Source: a virus. Taken from it: a stretch of DNA of 36,507 nucleotides. Below are positions 21,191-29,254 of the stretch, piece by piece; position 1 is the stretch's first letter; each line of letters opens with the position of its first letter. The translations under genes and the position numbers were made by a program. Under the pieces are notes generated by a model that worked only from the letters and a program-made list of their open reading frames with translations, searched no databases and had not been told where the DNA came from. The DNA is taken from the IMG/VR virus record IMGVR_UViG_3300029286_003398, positions 1 to 36,507 of that record. The stretch is one strand, 5' to 3'.

Positions 21191-23488
21191 ATGTCACGTC
21201 ATTTTTGTGTATCGAATCCAGCTGTATTGGCAGTAGCTCAAGCCTCAAATCTCGTTAGATCTGCCGACTCCCAGGTAGCACCAGTCGCTGCGGGTCAGAG
21301 CATCTCGACTTTTGAAGATACTGCGGTCAATATCGTGCTCACTGCCAGTGATGCCAATGGCGATTTGCTGAGCTATACAGTAGTCGCCGGCCCCAGTAAT
21401 GGCGGCCTGACGGGCACCGCCCCAAACTTGACGTATACGCCCAACGCGAACTATAACGGCTCGGACAGCTTTACGTTCAAAGCTAACGATGGCATTGCAG
21501 ATTCGGCCGTAGCTACTGTCTCTATAACGGTAACTGCCGTTAATGACAACCCTGTGGCAAATGCCCAGAGCGTTAGCGTGCTCGAAGACGGCTACGTTGC
21601 CATTACCCTGACCGGCAGTGATATCGACGGAAATCCACTGACTTACATAGTAGTCGCCGGCCCCAGCAATGGCGGTCTGACGGGCACCGCCCCGAACCTG
21701 ATCTATACGCCCAATGCGAACTACAACGGCTCGGACAGCTTTGCGTTCCGCGTTAACGACGGGTACGTGAGCTCTTCTGCTACTACCGTTAGCATAACGG
21801 TAACTGCCGTCAATGACACGCCTGCGGCCACTGCTCAAAGCGTATCAGTGAGCCATAATACTGCAACTGCAATAACCCTTGCGGGCAGCGATGTCGAAGG
21901 CAGCGCACTGACCTACACGGTTGTAACAAATCCGACCAACGGCTCGCTGACGGGTACGGCGCCAAGCCTGACGTATACTCCGAATAGCGGCTATTCCGGT
22001 TCAGACAGCTTTACCTTCAGGGTCAACGATGGCACGGCCGATTCCGCTGCCGCTACGGTCACGCTCACTGTTGCCGCCGCCGCCGTGGACGCATCCTTCG
22101 CAAACGTCTCGCTATTACTTAAGGCTGACGGGGCAAATGACAGCACGTCGTTTGTCGATAGCAGCGCTAATAGCTTTGCCATCTCAAGATTCGGCAATGC
22201 AAAGATTAGCACTGTCAGCAGCCAATACGGTGGATCCAGCGCTTATTTTGATGGCAATGGCGACTATCTGTCGGCTGCGAATAATGCGGCATTGAATTTC
22301 GGTAGCGACAACTTTACCATCGAGATGTGGTTAAACCCACAATATATTTCGGGCGGCTGGACTCACAAGGAGCTTTTTGCGAAGCGAGCATCTGCGGCGG
22401 TGTACGGTCTACTGTGTCATATCAGGAGAAATAATTCAACAGGCTTATTCCATCTAGAATTTTATGTCCCGACTGCAGGCGCTAGCGCCTGGCAAATTAT
22501 TTACGCTACGTCGACCTTTACCGGATGGACCCACGTGGCCTTTGTCAGAAATGGTACCGAGTGGGCAGCCTACATCAATGGCGTAAAGAGCGTCATGTCC
22601 GTCCCCCTCGTCACCTCCTTCACCATCCCGTCGAACTCGGCAGCATTCACGTTCGGTTCCTCGTCTGCGGCGGTCGGTGGCCCAGGGTCTGGGGGCTACC
22701 AGGGCTACATGGACGACATCCGCATAACAAAAGGAGTTGCTCGCTATGCGGCGAACTTCACACCTCCAGGCTCCCACCCGGTTGTGGACCCATATTTCTC
22801 AAGCGTCTCGCTGCTAATGAAGGCTGACGGAGCCAATAATAGCACAACTTTTGTCGATAGCAGCACCAACGCATTTGCCGTATCACTAACCGGCAATACC
22901 GTGATTAGCACCACGCAGAGCAAGTACGGTGGCTCGAGCGCGTATTTTGATGGCAATGGAGACTATCTGTCTGTTCCTTCAAGCGAGAATCTTGATGTTG
23001 GTTCTGGAAACTACACAATTGAAATGTGGGTTAATCCTGCAGGGGGCCTTGCCAATCGCACGCAAAAATACCTGTTTGGTAAAAGACAGTCGCTTAGCAT
23101 TTACGGAGGTGTTTTAGGATTCTTGCAGTTCGACTCGTCACTCAATGCGTACCGCGCGTATTACTATGTCACAGTCAATGGGACCACTTGGGCTGTAACC
23201 GCGGCAACTGGTGACATTATCGCTGCAAACACTTGGACGCACTTGGCATTTGTTAGGAGTGGAAGCACGTTTACCCTATACGTCAATGGCGCTTCTGCAG
23301 CAAGTGGCACGACAAGCGGCACGATTCCGTCTAATGCTGAACCACTTGTGATTGGCTCAACTTCCAGTGCAAATCCAGGCGCCAATGGTTATGCTGGCTA
23401 TATAGATGATTTCCGCATCACCAAGGGCGTAGCTCGATACACGGCGAGCTTTGGCCCTCCTGACTCGCACCCGACCTCGGGCACCTGA
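21191..23488 (+). CDS. Adhesin-like protein: three cadherin-like and two LamG domains
   Basis: This 765-residue protein probably binds a carbohydrate or surface receptor. Residues about 30-300 are three roughly 92-residue Ig/cadherin-like repeats of the Big/VCBS type, each with GSDxxGxxLxYxVV, GLTGTAPNL or a variant, YTPNxxYxGSDSFxF and NDG, the first two ending TAVND. Residues about 303-530 and 535-763 are two LamG/concanavalin-like lectin domains with matching landmarks: YGGSSAYFDGNGDYLS, TIEMWLNP or TIEMWVNP, WTHVAFVRNG or WTHLAFVRSG, YMDDIRITKGVARY or YIDDFRITKGVARY. ATG 21191 follows CGGAGAATCT. No signal peptide or membrane anchor is visible, which favours a virion appendage. A terminator follows. 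It is plus-strand, opposite the fibres. Confidence 0.87.
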   Translation: MSRHFCVSNPAVLAVAQASNLVRSADSQVAPVAAGQSISTFEDTAVNIVLTASDANGDLLSYTVVAGPSNGGLTGTAPNLTYTPNANYNGSDSFTFKANDGIADSAVATVSITVTAVNDNPVANAQSVSVLEDGYVAITLTGSDIDGNPLTYIVVAGPSNGGLTGTAPNLIYTPNANYNGSDSFAFRVNDGYVSSSATTVSITVTAVNDTPAATAQSVSVSHNTATAITLAGSDVEGSALTYTVVTNPTNGSLTGTAPSLTYTPNSGYSGSDSFTFRVNDGTADSAAATVTLTVAAAAVDASFANVSLLLKADGANDSTSFVDSSANSFAISRFGNAKISTVSSQYGGSSAYFDGNGDYLSAANNAALNFGSDNFTIEMWLNPQYISGGWTHKELFAKRASAAVYGLLCHIRRNNSTGLFHLEFYVPTAGASAWQIIYATSTFTGWTHVAFVRNGTEWAAYINGVKSVMSVPLVTSFTIPSNSAAFTFGSSSAAVGGPGSGGYQGYMDDIRITKGVARYAANFTPPGSHPVVDPYFSSVSLLMKADGANNSTTFVDSSTNAFAVSLTGNTVISTTQSKYGGSSAYFDGNGDYLSVPSSENLDVGSGNYTIEMWVNPAGGLANRTQKYLFGKRQSLSIYGGVLGFLQFDSSLNAYRAYYYVTVNGTTWAVTAATGDIIAANTWTHLAFVRSGSTFTLYVNGASAASGTTSGTIPSNAEPLVIGSTSSANPGANGYAGYIDDFRITKGVARYTASFGPPDSHPTSGT

Positions 23489-23512
23489 GAGGAGACGCTT
23501 CCCGGAACAAAG

Positions 23513-23537
23513 ACCCCGCTGCAAAGCGGGTTTTTTG
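23513..23537 (+). terminator. Terminator after the adhesin gene
   Basis: CCCGC (23515-23519) pairs with GCGGG (23526-23530), followed by TTTTTTG. It lies about 25 bases after the adhesin stop and isolates that gene from kamA. Confidence 0.8.
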
Positions 23538-23593
23538 TTGTGCGGTGCCACCTGCTCCAGCCCGCACAGATAAGTAATCTTGTAATAGTAGCC

Positions 23594-24964
23594 ATGAGCA
23601 AACTACAAATTCTTGACAGCGTTAATAGTCTTAAGCCGCCAGCTCCGGCTGCAGCCCTGGCTCACCGCAACTTGCGTACGGACGAGTTTTGGAGGACGAT
23701 TCCGGCGTGGAGCGAGATCGACGAGGCGGCTTTCCTAAGCCACACCTGGCAGGAAAAAAATGCGATAACTTCAGCAGACCGCCTAGTAGCCGCGGTTCGC
23801 GACCTTGTGTCAGAAGATTTCATTGCAGATGTGCAAGCTGGATTTGCGGCCGCTCCGATGGCCGTTCGCATAAGCCCGTATCTAATGAGCCTGATCGACT
23901 GGTCAAGCCCGTATACTGATCCAATTCGCCGGCAATTCCTGCCAGTGGGCAGTGAACTAGAGGCCGACCATCCAATGCTCACGCTTGACTCGTTACACGA
24001 GCAGGACGACAGCCCGGTGCCCGGACTAACGCATCGCTATGCAGACAAAGTACTATTTCTAGCACTTGACACATGCCCAGTCTATTGCCGTTTTTGTACG
24101 CGCAGCTATGCAGTGGGCCTGGATACCGATACGATAGAAAAGGTTAGCTTGAAGGCAGATGAGGAACGCTGGTCACGCATCTTCCAGTACATCGAATCGC
24201 GGCCCGAGGTAGAGGATGTTGTCGTGAGTGGCGGCGACAGTTACCGGCTGCGCGCCGACCAGGTGCGTGCTATTGGGGAGCGCCTGCTAGCAATTCCGCA
24301 TGTGCGGCGGTGGCGCTACGCCACAAAAGGGCTTGCAATCCAGCCCATGAAGGTGCTGACCGATACGGCATGGACTGATGCGATCTGCGATATCGCGGCC
24401 CGTGGCCGGCAGTTACACAAAGAGGTGGTAATTCATACGCACTTTAATCATCCTGCGGAAATAACGGCAATTAGTGCACGGGCGTGCAACCTGCTTATGG
24501 AGCGCGGTGTCACCGTTCGTAACCAAAGCGTGCTGCAGCGCGGCGTAAATGACAGCGTCGAAACGATGCAGCTGCTTGTAAAGCGGCTGAGCTGGATCAA
24601 CGTTCACCCCTACTACGCATATGTGCACGACCTGGTGCGCGGCACGGAAGATCTGCGCACACCGGTTTCTGCGGCCTTGGAGATCGAGAAGGGGGTGCGG
24701 GGCAGTACCGCCGGGTTTAACACGCCAATGTTCGTTGTAGACGCTCCCGGAGGGGGCGGCAAGCGCGACGCGCACTCGTTCGAGCTGTATGATCGCAGCA
24801 CTGGCATCAGCGTCTATGCCGCGCCAAGCGTAAAGCCGGGCGAAACATTTTGTTATTTTGACCCACTGGCCAGTCTGGATCCGGCGGTACGAGCGGATTG
24901 GAGTGATCCGGACAAGCGGCGTGCCATGATAGAGGCTGCAGTAGCATCAGCTGGGGCAGCATAA
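23594..24964 (+). CDS. kamA: Lysine 2,3-aminomutase family radical SAM/PLP enzyme
   Basis: This 456-residue enzyme belongs to the KamA family, which moves the alpha-amino group of L-lysine to the beta carbon using an iron-sulphur cluster, S-adenosylmethionine and pyridoxal phosphate. The cluster motif C-x3-C-x2-C reads TCPVYCRFCTRSY (Cys161, 165, 168). The SAM-binding SGGDS is at 212-216. The PLP lysine is Lys390 in VDAPGGGGK. Both carboxylates known to hold the lysine side amine have counterparts: Asp346 (YVHDL) and Asp383 (VVDAP), which favours lysine over glutamate as substrate. The length suits full KamA. ATG 23594 starts the conserved frame; there is no clear Shine-Dalgarno, and the open frame begins 18 codons earlier within the terminator area. 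The product may modify a protein or act as a solute; unknown here. Confidence 0.9.
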   Translation: MSKLQILDSVNSLKPPAPAAALAHRNLRTDEFWRTIPAWSEIDEAAFLSHTWQEKNAITSADRLVAAVRDLVSEDFIADVQAGFAAAPMAVRISPYLMSLIDWSSPYTDPIRRQFLPVGSELEADHPMLTLDSLHEQDDSPVPGLTHRYADKVLFLALDTCPVYCRFCTRSYAVGLDTDTIEKVSLKADEERWSRIFQYIESRPEVEDVVVSGGDSYRLRADQVRAIGERLLAIPHVRRWRYATKGLAIQPMKVLTDTAWTDAICDIAARGRQLHKEVVIHTHFNHPAEITAISARACNLLMERGVTVRNQSVLQRGVNDSVETMQLLVKRLSWINVHPYYAYVHDLVRGTEDLRTPVSAALEIEKGVRGSTAGFNTPMFVVDAPGGGGKRDAHSFELYDRSTGISVYAAPSVKPGETFCYFDPLASLDPAVRADWSDPDKRRAMIEAAVASAGAA

Positions 24965-24968
24965 AGAA

Positions 24969-24993
24969 GGCCGGGTAACCCCGGCCTCTTTCT
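24969..24993. terminator. Bidirectional terminator between kamA and the protease gene
   Basis: GGCCGGG (24969-24975) pairs with CCCGGCC (24980-24986), loop TAAC. It is followed by TCTTTCT on the plus strand and TTCTTTAT on the minus strand. It separates two convergent genes. Confidence 0.85.
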
Positions 24994-25675
24994 ATTCTGG
25001 TTCGGTTGACTGCAGATCCGGCACTGGCTCTGCGGCCTTTTTATTGGCGGCGGCAATGATTTCCATGATCGTACTGTAGAGGTCAACTGCGTAGTTGCCG
25101 GCTTCGCGCAGCAGGCTTGCAGAATCATTAGAAGGACCAAAGAAGATCTGGCTGGTACTGGAGACGACACCTACCACCTCGCCCTTGTCATTTAGCAGCG
25201 GCCCGCCGCTCATGCCTGGCCAAACATCTGGTCCGAGTGATATCGCGTACTTGCCGCCTGCTTCATCACTGGTGACGCCAATGATCTTTACGCGCGCGTA
25301 GACAAAACCACTGGAAACACGAGCCGGAAATCCAACAGCAGTCATGCTTTCGCCGTTATTCGGTAGTGCCCGAGAAACAACAAAGCCAGGGCGATTAGCT
25401 CCTGGCGCGTAGAATAGTGCTATGTCTGTTGTAGGAGAGATGCCGATCAGGCTGCCCTGGATAATATCGTCACCATTTTTAAATAGGAAGATGTCTGAAT
25501 CGGAGCAGTGTGCTGCGGTTACGAGCAGATCTGGCTCAATCTGGAAGGCCGTGCATTCTGCTTTAGATAGCCTCATTTTCCAGACATTTTGCTCGGCCAA
25601 TGCCGTTATCGATAGCGGGTCTTTCGGCTGGCAGCCGACGGCGAACATCATAGCCAGTGCTAGAAGTATCCTCAT
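24992..25675 (-). CDS. Trypsin-like serine protease, predicted lipoprotein
   Basis: This 227-residue protein has an S1/HtrA-type protease domain exported as a lipoprotein. The first 15 residues (MRILLALAMMFAVGC) form a signal peptide with a lipobox-like AVGC, so Cys15 would carry lipid. The catalytic triad is visible: His in LLVTAAHC, Asp in TTDIALF, Ser in GMSGGPLLN. No PDZ domain follows; the tail is short and polar. GGAG precedes the ATG, and the start overlaps the upstream gene as ATGA. It is last in the long minus-strand operon. It would act in the periplasm or at a membrane surface, perhaps on receptors, defence proteins or the envelope during superinfection or lysis. The role is inference. 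Confidence 0.88.
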   Translation of the reverse strand: MRILLALAMMFAVGCQPKDPLSITALAEQNVWKMRLSKAECTAFQIEPDLLVTAAHCSDSDIFLFKNGDDIIQGSLIGISPTTDIALFYAPGANRPGFVVSRALPNNGESMTAVGFPARVSSGFVYARVKIIGVTSDEAGGKYAISLGPDVWPGMSGGPLLNDKGEVVGVVSSTSQIFFGPSNDSASLLREAGNYAVDLYSTIMEIIAAANKKAAEPVPDLQSTEPE

Positions 25676-26073
25676 GCATCTCCTCGCTTCATTGTTATAC
25701 GCAGCTCCGGATCCAGGTCCTCGCTGCCTTCTAGAAGGTTTGTTGATTTCCGGAGGTGTGCTGCAGAATCGGCATAGGCAGACTCTGCCAGCTCAATAGC
25801 TAGCTCAGTGTGGTACTTGAGAACTTCCTCTGGAACACCGATCTCTGGGTCAGAGACCAGCGCATGTATGAAATTGTACAGGTAGGTTGCGTAGAAAAAT
25901 ACGCTAACGAATTGCAGGTTTGAATCGAGCGGAGGCCCGGCAGAACTGAAAAAAATTCTGCGGGCCTCCTCGTCCACGAAAGCTAGCCTGGTTCGCCACT
26001 CCTCCTGATTATCTAGCAGTAGCTGAACCCATTCCTCTGTGGTTAGTTTTTTAGGCTGCTTCGGGCTGCTCAA
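25672..26073 (-). CDS. Unknown small helical protein
   Basis: This 133-residue protein is not recognised. It is helical and acidic, with an aromatic hydrophobic stretch (FVSVFFYATYLYNFIHALV, about residues 55-73) that may be a buried helix or membrane-associated segment. The N-terminus is basic and polar. It overlaps the protease gene as ATGA and starts 11 bases after the gene before it, so it is translated with both. Pairing with an exported protease might mean a partner or immunity function, but no motif supports this. Confidence 0.7.
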   Translation of the reverse strand: MSSPKQPKKLTTEEWVQLLLDNQEEWRTRLAFVDEEARRIFFSSAGPPLDSNLQFVSVFFYATYLYNFIHALVSDPEIGVPEEVLKYHTELAIELAESAYADSAAHLRKSTNLLEGSEDLDPELRITMKRGDA

Positions 26074-26084
26074 AGTTCCCTCTA

Positions 26085-26648
26085 TTAAAAGTCAGTATGT
26101 AGGCACGTGACAGTGTTCGGCTCAAAGGGACCAGATGTCTTTAGCTCTACAGTATTATCTTCCCTAACTCTAACACCCTCCGTTTCAGACCAGCGTACAT
26201 CCTCCCCCGGTCGCAGCTCATGTAAGCCGGACTGAAACACCCATGTAATATAGGTGTGACCTACTACTCGGCGATCCATGGTATTTGCTAAATTTTGTGC
26301 GAATAGCTGGCCCTCGCGACGAGCAAATGTGCTGCATGATCGGAACCATGCGCGCCCCGTTGGTGCAATTTTTGCCGCAATTCCTTTCCAAAACCGCGGA
26401 TCGATGCGGTTATGTGCGACTTCCTCCTTGTTAATGACCACTCCGCCCGGATAGCCGTGGCACCAGAACTGGAGGTCTGTAATGCTAAGGTCCGGCAGTT
26501 GCTGCAGCTCGGAGTACACCTGGCTCCAAAATAGAACCGGAATTACGAGGTCTACCTTGCGCAGCGCGCGATAAAGCCTGCCCCCGGCTACCCAGGTGTT
26601 CCCTACCCATCCGGCATGATAGCTAGCATCATAAACTACGACTTTCAT
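26085..26648 (-). CDS. Unknown protein with possible Cys/His dyad
   Basis: This 187-residue protein has no sure family. Two spots look like an active site: LQFWCHGYPGG (His64) at a strand end, and WFRSCSTFARREGQLFAQ (Cys105) at a strand-to-helix turn. This His-Gly and Ser-Cys arrangement resembles caspase-fold proteins such as CHAT or DUF4347 domains. A final beta-rich part (VVGHTYITWVFQSG, ELRPGEDVRW) follows. If correct it could be a cysteine peptidase, but the similarity is by eye only. It lies between thioredoxin (ATGA overlap) and the small unknown next to the serine protease. The start has only a weak ribosome site, consistent with translational coupling. Confidence 0.72.
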   Translation of the reverse strand: MKVVVYDASYHAGWVGNTWVAGGRLYRALRKVDLVIPVLFWSQVYSELQQLPDLSITDLQFWCHGYPGGVVINKEEVAHNRIDPRFWKGIAAKIAPTGRAWFRSCSTFARREGQLFAQNLANTMDRRVVGHTYITWVFQSGLHELRPGEDVRWSETEGVRVREDNTVELKTSGPFEPNTVTCLHTDF

Positions 26649-26914
26649 GGCAGCACCTTACTCACGAGGGTCCGGACGTCAGCTTCTGACTTGTTGCCAA
26701 AGAACGAGGCCACAGGGGCGCCATCCTTGACGGCGAAAACCGCAGGAATGCTGCGCACCCCGAACTGTTGCGCAAGCTCAGGATTCTCGTCCACGTTTAC
26801 CGAAAGGAGTTTTACGCCGAGCTCTGCAGCAACTGCCTCAACTACCGGGGCAAGCTGCTTGCACGGCCCGCACCAATTTGCATAAAACTTAACAACGCAA
26901 TTTGCATCTACCAT
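26645..26914 (-). CDS. trxA: Thioredoxin
   Basis: This 89-residue single-domain thioredoxin reduces disulphides in the cytoplasm. The active site is WCGPC (residues 14-18) after VVKFYAN. The cis-Pro loop is VRSIPAVF, and the last strand has APVASFFG. It is shorter than the roughly 105-residue cellular protein at the N-terminus but has all core elements. The ATG follows GGAGGAATAAA, one of the strongest ribosome sites in the window. It overlaps the primase by seven bases and the next gene as ATGA. Likely roles are electron supply to a phage ribonucleotide reductase, a polymerase processivity role as in T7, or redox help to the Cys-dyad neighbour; none is shown here. Confidence 0.93.
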   Translation of the reverse strand: MVDANCVVKFYANWCGPCKQLAPVVEAVAAELGVKLLSVNVDENPELAQQFGVRSIPAVFAVKDGAPVASFFGNKSEADVRTLVSKVLP

Positions 26915-27642
26915 TTTATTCCTCCTGCCCGTAGGGCTTCATCTAAGTCTTTTCCATCCTGAAAGTACATCGGAATCAGCTCTACTCCGAGCTGCCGTGC
27001 TGCGGCCGCATGCTTGTCCATCGCCCTCGCGATGCCAGCTTGGCCGGCTTCATCGCCGTCAAGAGCAAGAAAGATCCTGTCCGCATAACGAGCAGCCAGC
27101 GAAATCTGGTGGGTGCTTATGCTTGACGAGCTCGTGGCAACAACGTTTCGTAGCCCATACTGATGTGCGGTTATTACGTCAAGATTCCCCTCCACTAGGA
27201 CTATCTCCCGAGTGCGCATCACTGTCGACAGAGCTCGGCTCAGGCCAAACAGTGCCCGCGTCTTTGGATAGTGAGTGTTATAGTATTTTGGAAAATCGTA
27301 TTGCTTGCAGACCTCTGCGGGCAGCACTGCTCGCCCCATGATGGCCATCGAGCCGCCATACGTATCTTCGACAGGAATTATCAAGCGATTCTTTAAGAAA
27401 GAGGACTCGAAATACCCGTCAGTGAGGCGCAGTATAGAGTAGCTTGAATAGCGAGAGTTGTTTATCTGTGTGCTTAGGCTATACAACTGGTTCGGGTCCT
27501 CGGGAAAGGCGCCCAGTCGCCAGTCTCGAATGATTGCATCCGACAATCCCCGCTCGCGACAATAAGAGAGAACCTCGGAATCTTGCCAGATGCCGAGGTT
27601 GCAAACTTTTATGGTTGTTTCTAGTGCTTCTGTTTCGATCAC
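26908..27642 (-). CDS. DnaG-type primase, TOPRIM catalytic core
   Basis: This 244-residue protein makes RNA primers. The basic N-terminal core subdomain appears as NRLIIPVEDTYGGSMAIMGR (about 85-104), matching the DnaG stretch around its conserved Asn-Arg and Gly-Arg. The TOPRIM motifs are VLVEGNLDVI (Glu151) and ALDGDEAG (Asp195/Asp197). The usual N-terminal zinc-binding domain and C-terminal helicase-binding domain are missing. A zinc-ribbon protein is encoded directly upstream with ATGA overlap, so the primase may be split over two chains. It sits between that gene and thioredoxin in the replication operon. A helicase-loading partner is not in this window. Confidence 0.88.
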   Translation of the reverse strand: MIETEALETTIKVCNLGIWQDSEVLSYCRERGLSDAIIRDWRLGAFPEDPNQLYSLSTQINNSRYSSYSILRLTDGYFESSFLKNRLIIPVEDTYGGSMAIMGRAVLPAEVCKQYDFPKYYNTHYPKTRALFGLSRALSTVMRTREIVLVEGNLDVITAHQYGLRNVVATSSSSISTHQISLAARYADRIFLALDGDEAGQAGIARAMDKHAAAARQLGVELIPMYFQDGKDLDEALRAGGIKW

Positions 27643-28121
27643 GGCTCGCTCTTAAGTATTTCGTCCAGGCGATTTAAGTCCAGTCCGTGCTCGGCAAAAT
27701 CCGATGCCAGGTCTGGTCGCGTTGGCTGAGATGCTTGAGAGAGCGCTTCGTCTGTATTTGCCAGACTTGCAACAATCGCCTGTTTGCGAGCAGCGGCCTC
27801 TGCCCGTGAAATCTTCGGAATGTTTATTTTTCTTGAAGTATCTCCGTCCATCTCGGGGTTAAGCTGCGACTGTTGCTGGTTAATTCGCCGTAGCGCAGCA
27901 GCCCGGGGATCATGCTGAACCATGACTGGCGCGGGCGCTGGCCGTTCGGCCGGCGTGTCAAAAAAGTCGTCAGGCAAAAAGGCGCCCTTGCGAACAAGGG
28001 CAGCCTTAATGCCGTCAGAGGCGGGAATCTGCTTGCCGCACGCACTGCAGTACAGAGCGCCGGTTTCCTTGTGCAGGAAGTTTAGCGATGATTTCCGACA
28101 TGCGGGGCAATGAGTTTTCAT
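27639..28121 (-). CDS. Zinc-ribbon protein, possible primase zinc-binding subunit
   Basis: This 160-residue protein begins with a four-cysteine zinc ribbon: HCPACRK (Cys5, Cys8) and YCSACGK (Cys25, Cys28), about the spacing of the DnaG zinc domain. The remaining 130 residues are polar, Gln/Ala-rich and probably partly disordered (PKISRAEAAARKQAIVASL). The end overlaps the primase core by four bases (ATGA), and its start overlaps the recombinase stop as TGATG. The simplest reading is that it supplies template recognition to the adjacent TOPRIM protein. A general zinc-ribbon regulator is the alternative. Confidence 0.75.
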   Translation of the reverse strand: MKTHCPACRKSSLNFLHKETGALYCSACGKQIPASDGIKAALVRKGAFLPDDFFDTPAERPAPAPVMVQHDPRAAALRRINQQQSQLNPEMDGDTSRKINIPKISRAEAAARKQAIVASLANTDEALSQASQPTRPDLASDFAEHGLDLNRLDEILKSEP

Positions 28122-29254
28122 CAGGCGCTCTCCGCGGTCTCTTCTACTCCGAAGTCAGATACAGGTCCAGTGTCGTCCTCTGACAGGACCGCGGGCCTGC
28201 CATTCCCAGATTGCTTGATCTCCCGAATCTTTGTGATGAGTTTGTCAATTAGATCGGGGCGAGCCTCGAGCGCGGCCGCGAAAGCGTCCTTGACCTTGAC
28301 GGTCAGGTCTTCGTAGATCCACATGGTGGCATTTGGGCGCGAAATAAGGCCATATGCGTCACCAAGTAGTGCAGCCTCTGCGCCGCGATTGACCACGCCC
28401 TTAGAGAAATCGAGCCAGAACTCGCTCTTCCACTTATCTGGACCAGCACGGGTCTTTTCCACGGTGGCAAGAATCTTGTGCCCCCGCTTGCGCTCGTCCT
28501 CGCTCTGAATCTGGCCATCTTTGGCAGCAGATGCCTTGAAGAGTACAGCCAAGCTAAGGGTGTGTCGATAGGGACGACCGCCCGGGTAGGTCAACGTAGG
28601 GACGCGCTCGCCAATCTTTTCACGAGATTGGTTGATACAAAGGAATGCGGTTCCAGTGTCAGCAAGCATCGGAGTCGTGCGCTTCATGCCCTTCATTAGG
28701 AAGCGAGCACCCGCGGCCATTTCCTGCTCATCAAACCCGCGGTTCTCTTCGATGGGATAAATGAGATTTGCAATGCTATCCAGGGCGATGAGCTTGCAGT
28801 CAAGACTCCCGGCAGCGACGTGATCAAGGATGCCGAGATCAATCTTCTTGCCCTGGTCATTGGTGCGACCGCAGATCATGGTGAAGATTGTGGCAGCATT
28901 ATTCTCAGGGATGATAATCAGCCGCTCGATATCGATTCCGAGGTTCTTGGCCCAGGTCTCGCTAAAGCTGTACTCGGCGTCAAACCAAACAACGCTGCTG
29001 CCCGGATACTTGTCCTGAGCCTGCTTTACCATGAGCATTGCGAAGAAAGTTTTGCCGCTGCCCTCGGGCCCATGGAACTGCGTAATCTTGCCAAGAGGCA
29101 AGCCCCAGTAATGGCTGGCATCGCCAAGCGTCAACGACGGAAAATCAATCACCTCCCCCTTGTAAGCTTGCGGATCGCTCGCCTTGCGAGCAGCGTCCCC
29201 GCCGCTCTTAGCAAACGTCTTGTTAAATGCTTTAAGGAATTCCTTATTGCTCAT
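28121..29254 (-). CDS. uvsX: RecA/UvsX-type recombinase
   Basis: This 377-residue strand-exchange ATPase has Walker A GPEGSGKT (62-69) after GLPLGKITQFH, then VVWFDAEYSF with the catalytic-type Glu, a Walker B region CKLIALDSIANLI, and a loop ending FLCINQSREKIG, where RecA proteins have the Gln that senses ATP. TYPGGRPYRHTLSLAVLFKA matches the DNA-binding loop 2 region. The length and acidic C-terminus (SEDDTGPVSDFGVEE) suit phage UvsX-like proteins. It would drive recombination-dependent replication with the gp32-like protein and a mediator. The start overlaps the dnaJ end by 11 bases. UvsX versus RecA naming is not certain by eye. Confidence 0.93.
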   Translation of the reverse strand: MSNKEFLKAFNKTFAKSGGDAARKASDPQAYKGEVIDFPSLTLGDASHYWGLPLGKITQFHGPEGSGKTFFAMLMVKQAQDKYPGSSVVWFDAEYSFSETWAKNLGIDIERLIIIPENNAATIFTMICGRTNDQGKKIDLGILDHVAAGSLDCKLIALDSIANLIYPIEENRGFDEQEMAAGARFLMKGMKRTTPMLADTGTAFLCINQSREKIGERVPTLTYPGGRPYRHTLSLAVLFKASAAKDGQIQSEDERKRGHKILATVEKTRAGPDKWKSEFWLDFSKGVVNRGAEAALLGDAYGLISRPNATMWIYEDLTVKVKDAFAAALEARPDLIDKLITKIREIKQSGNGRPAVLSEDDTGPVSDFGVEETAESA

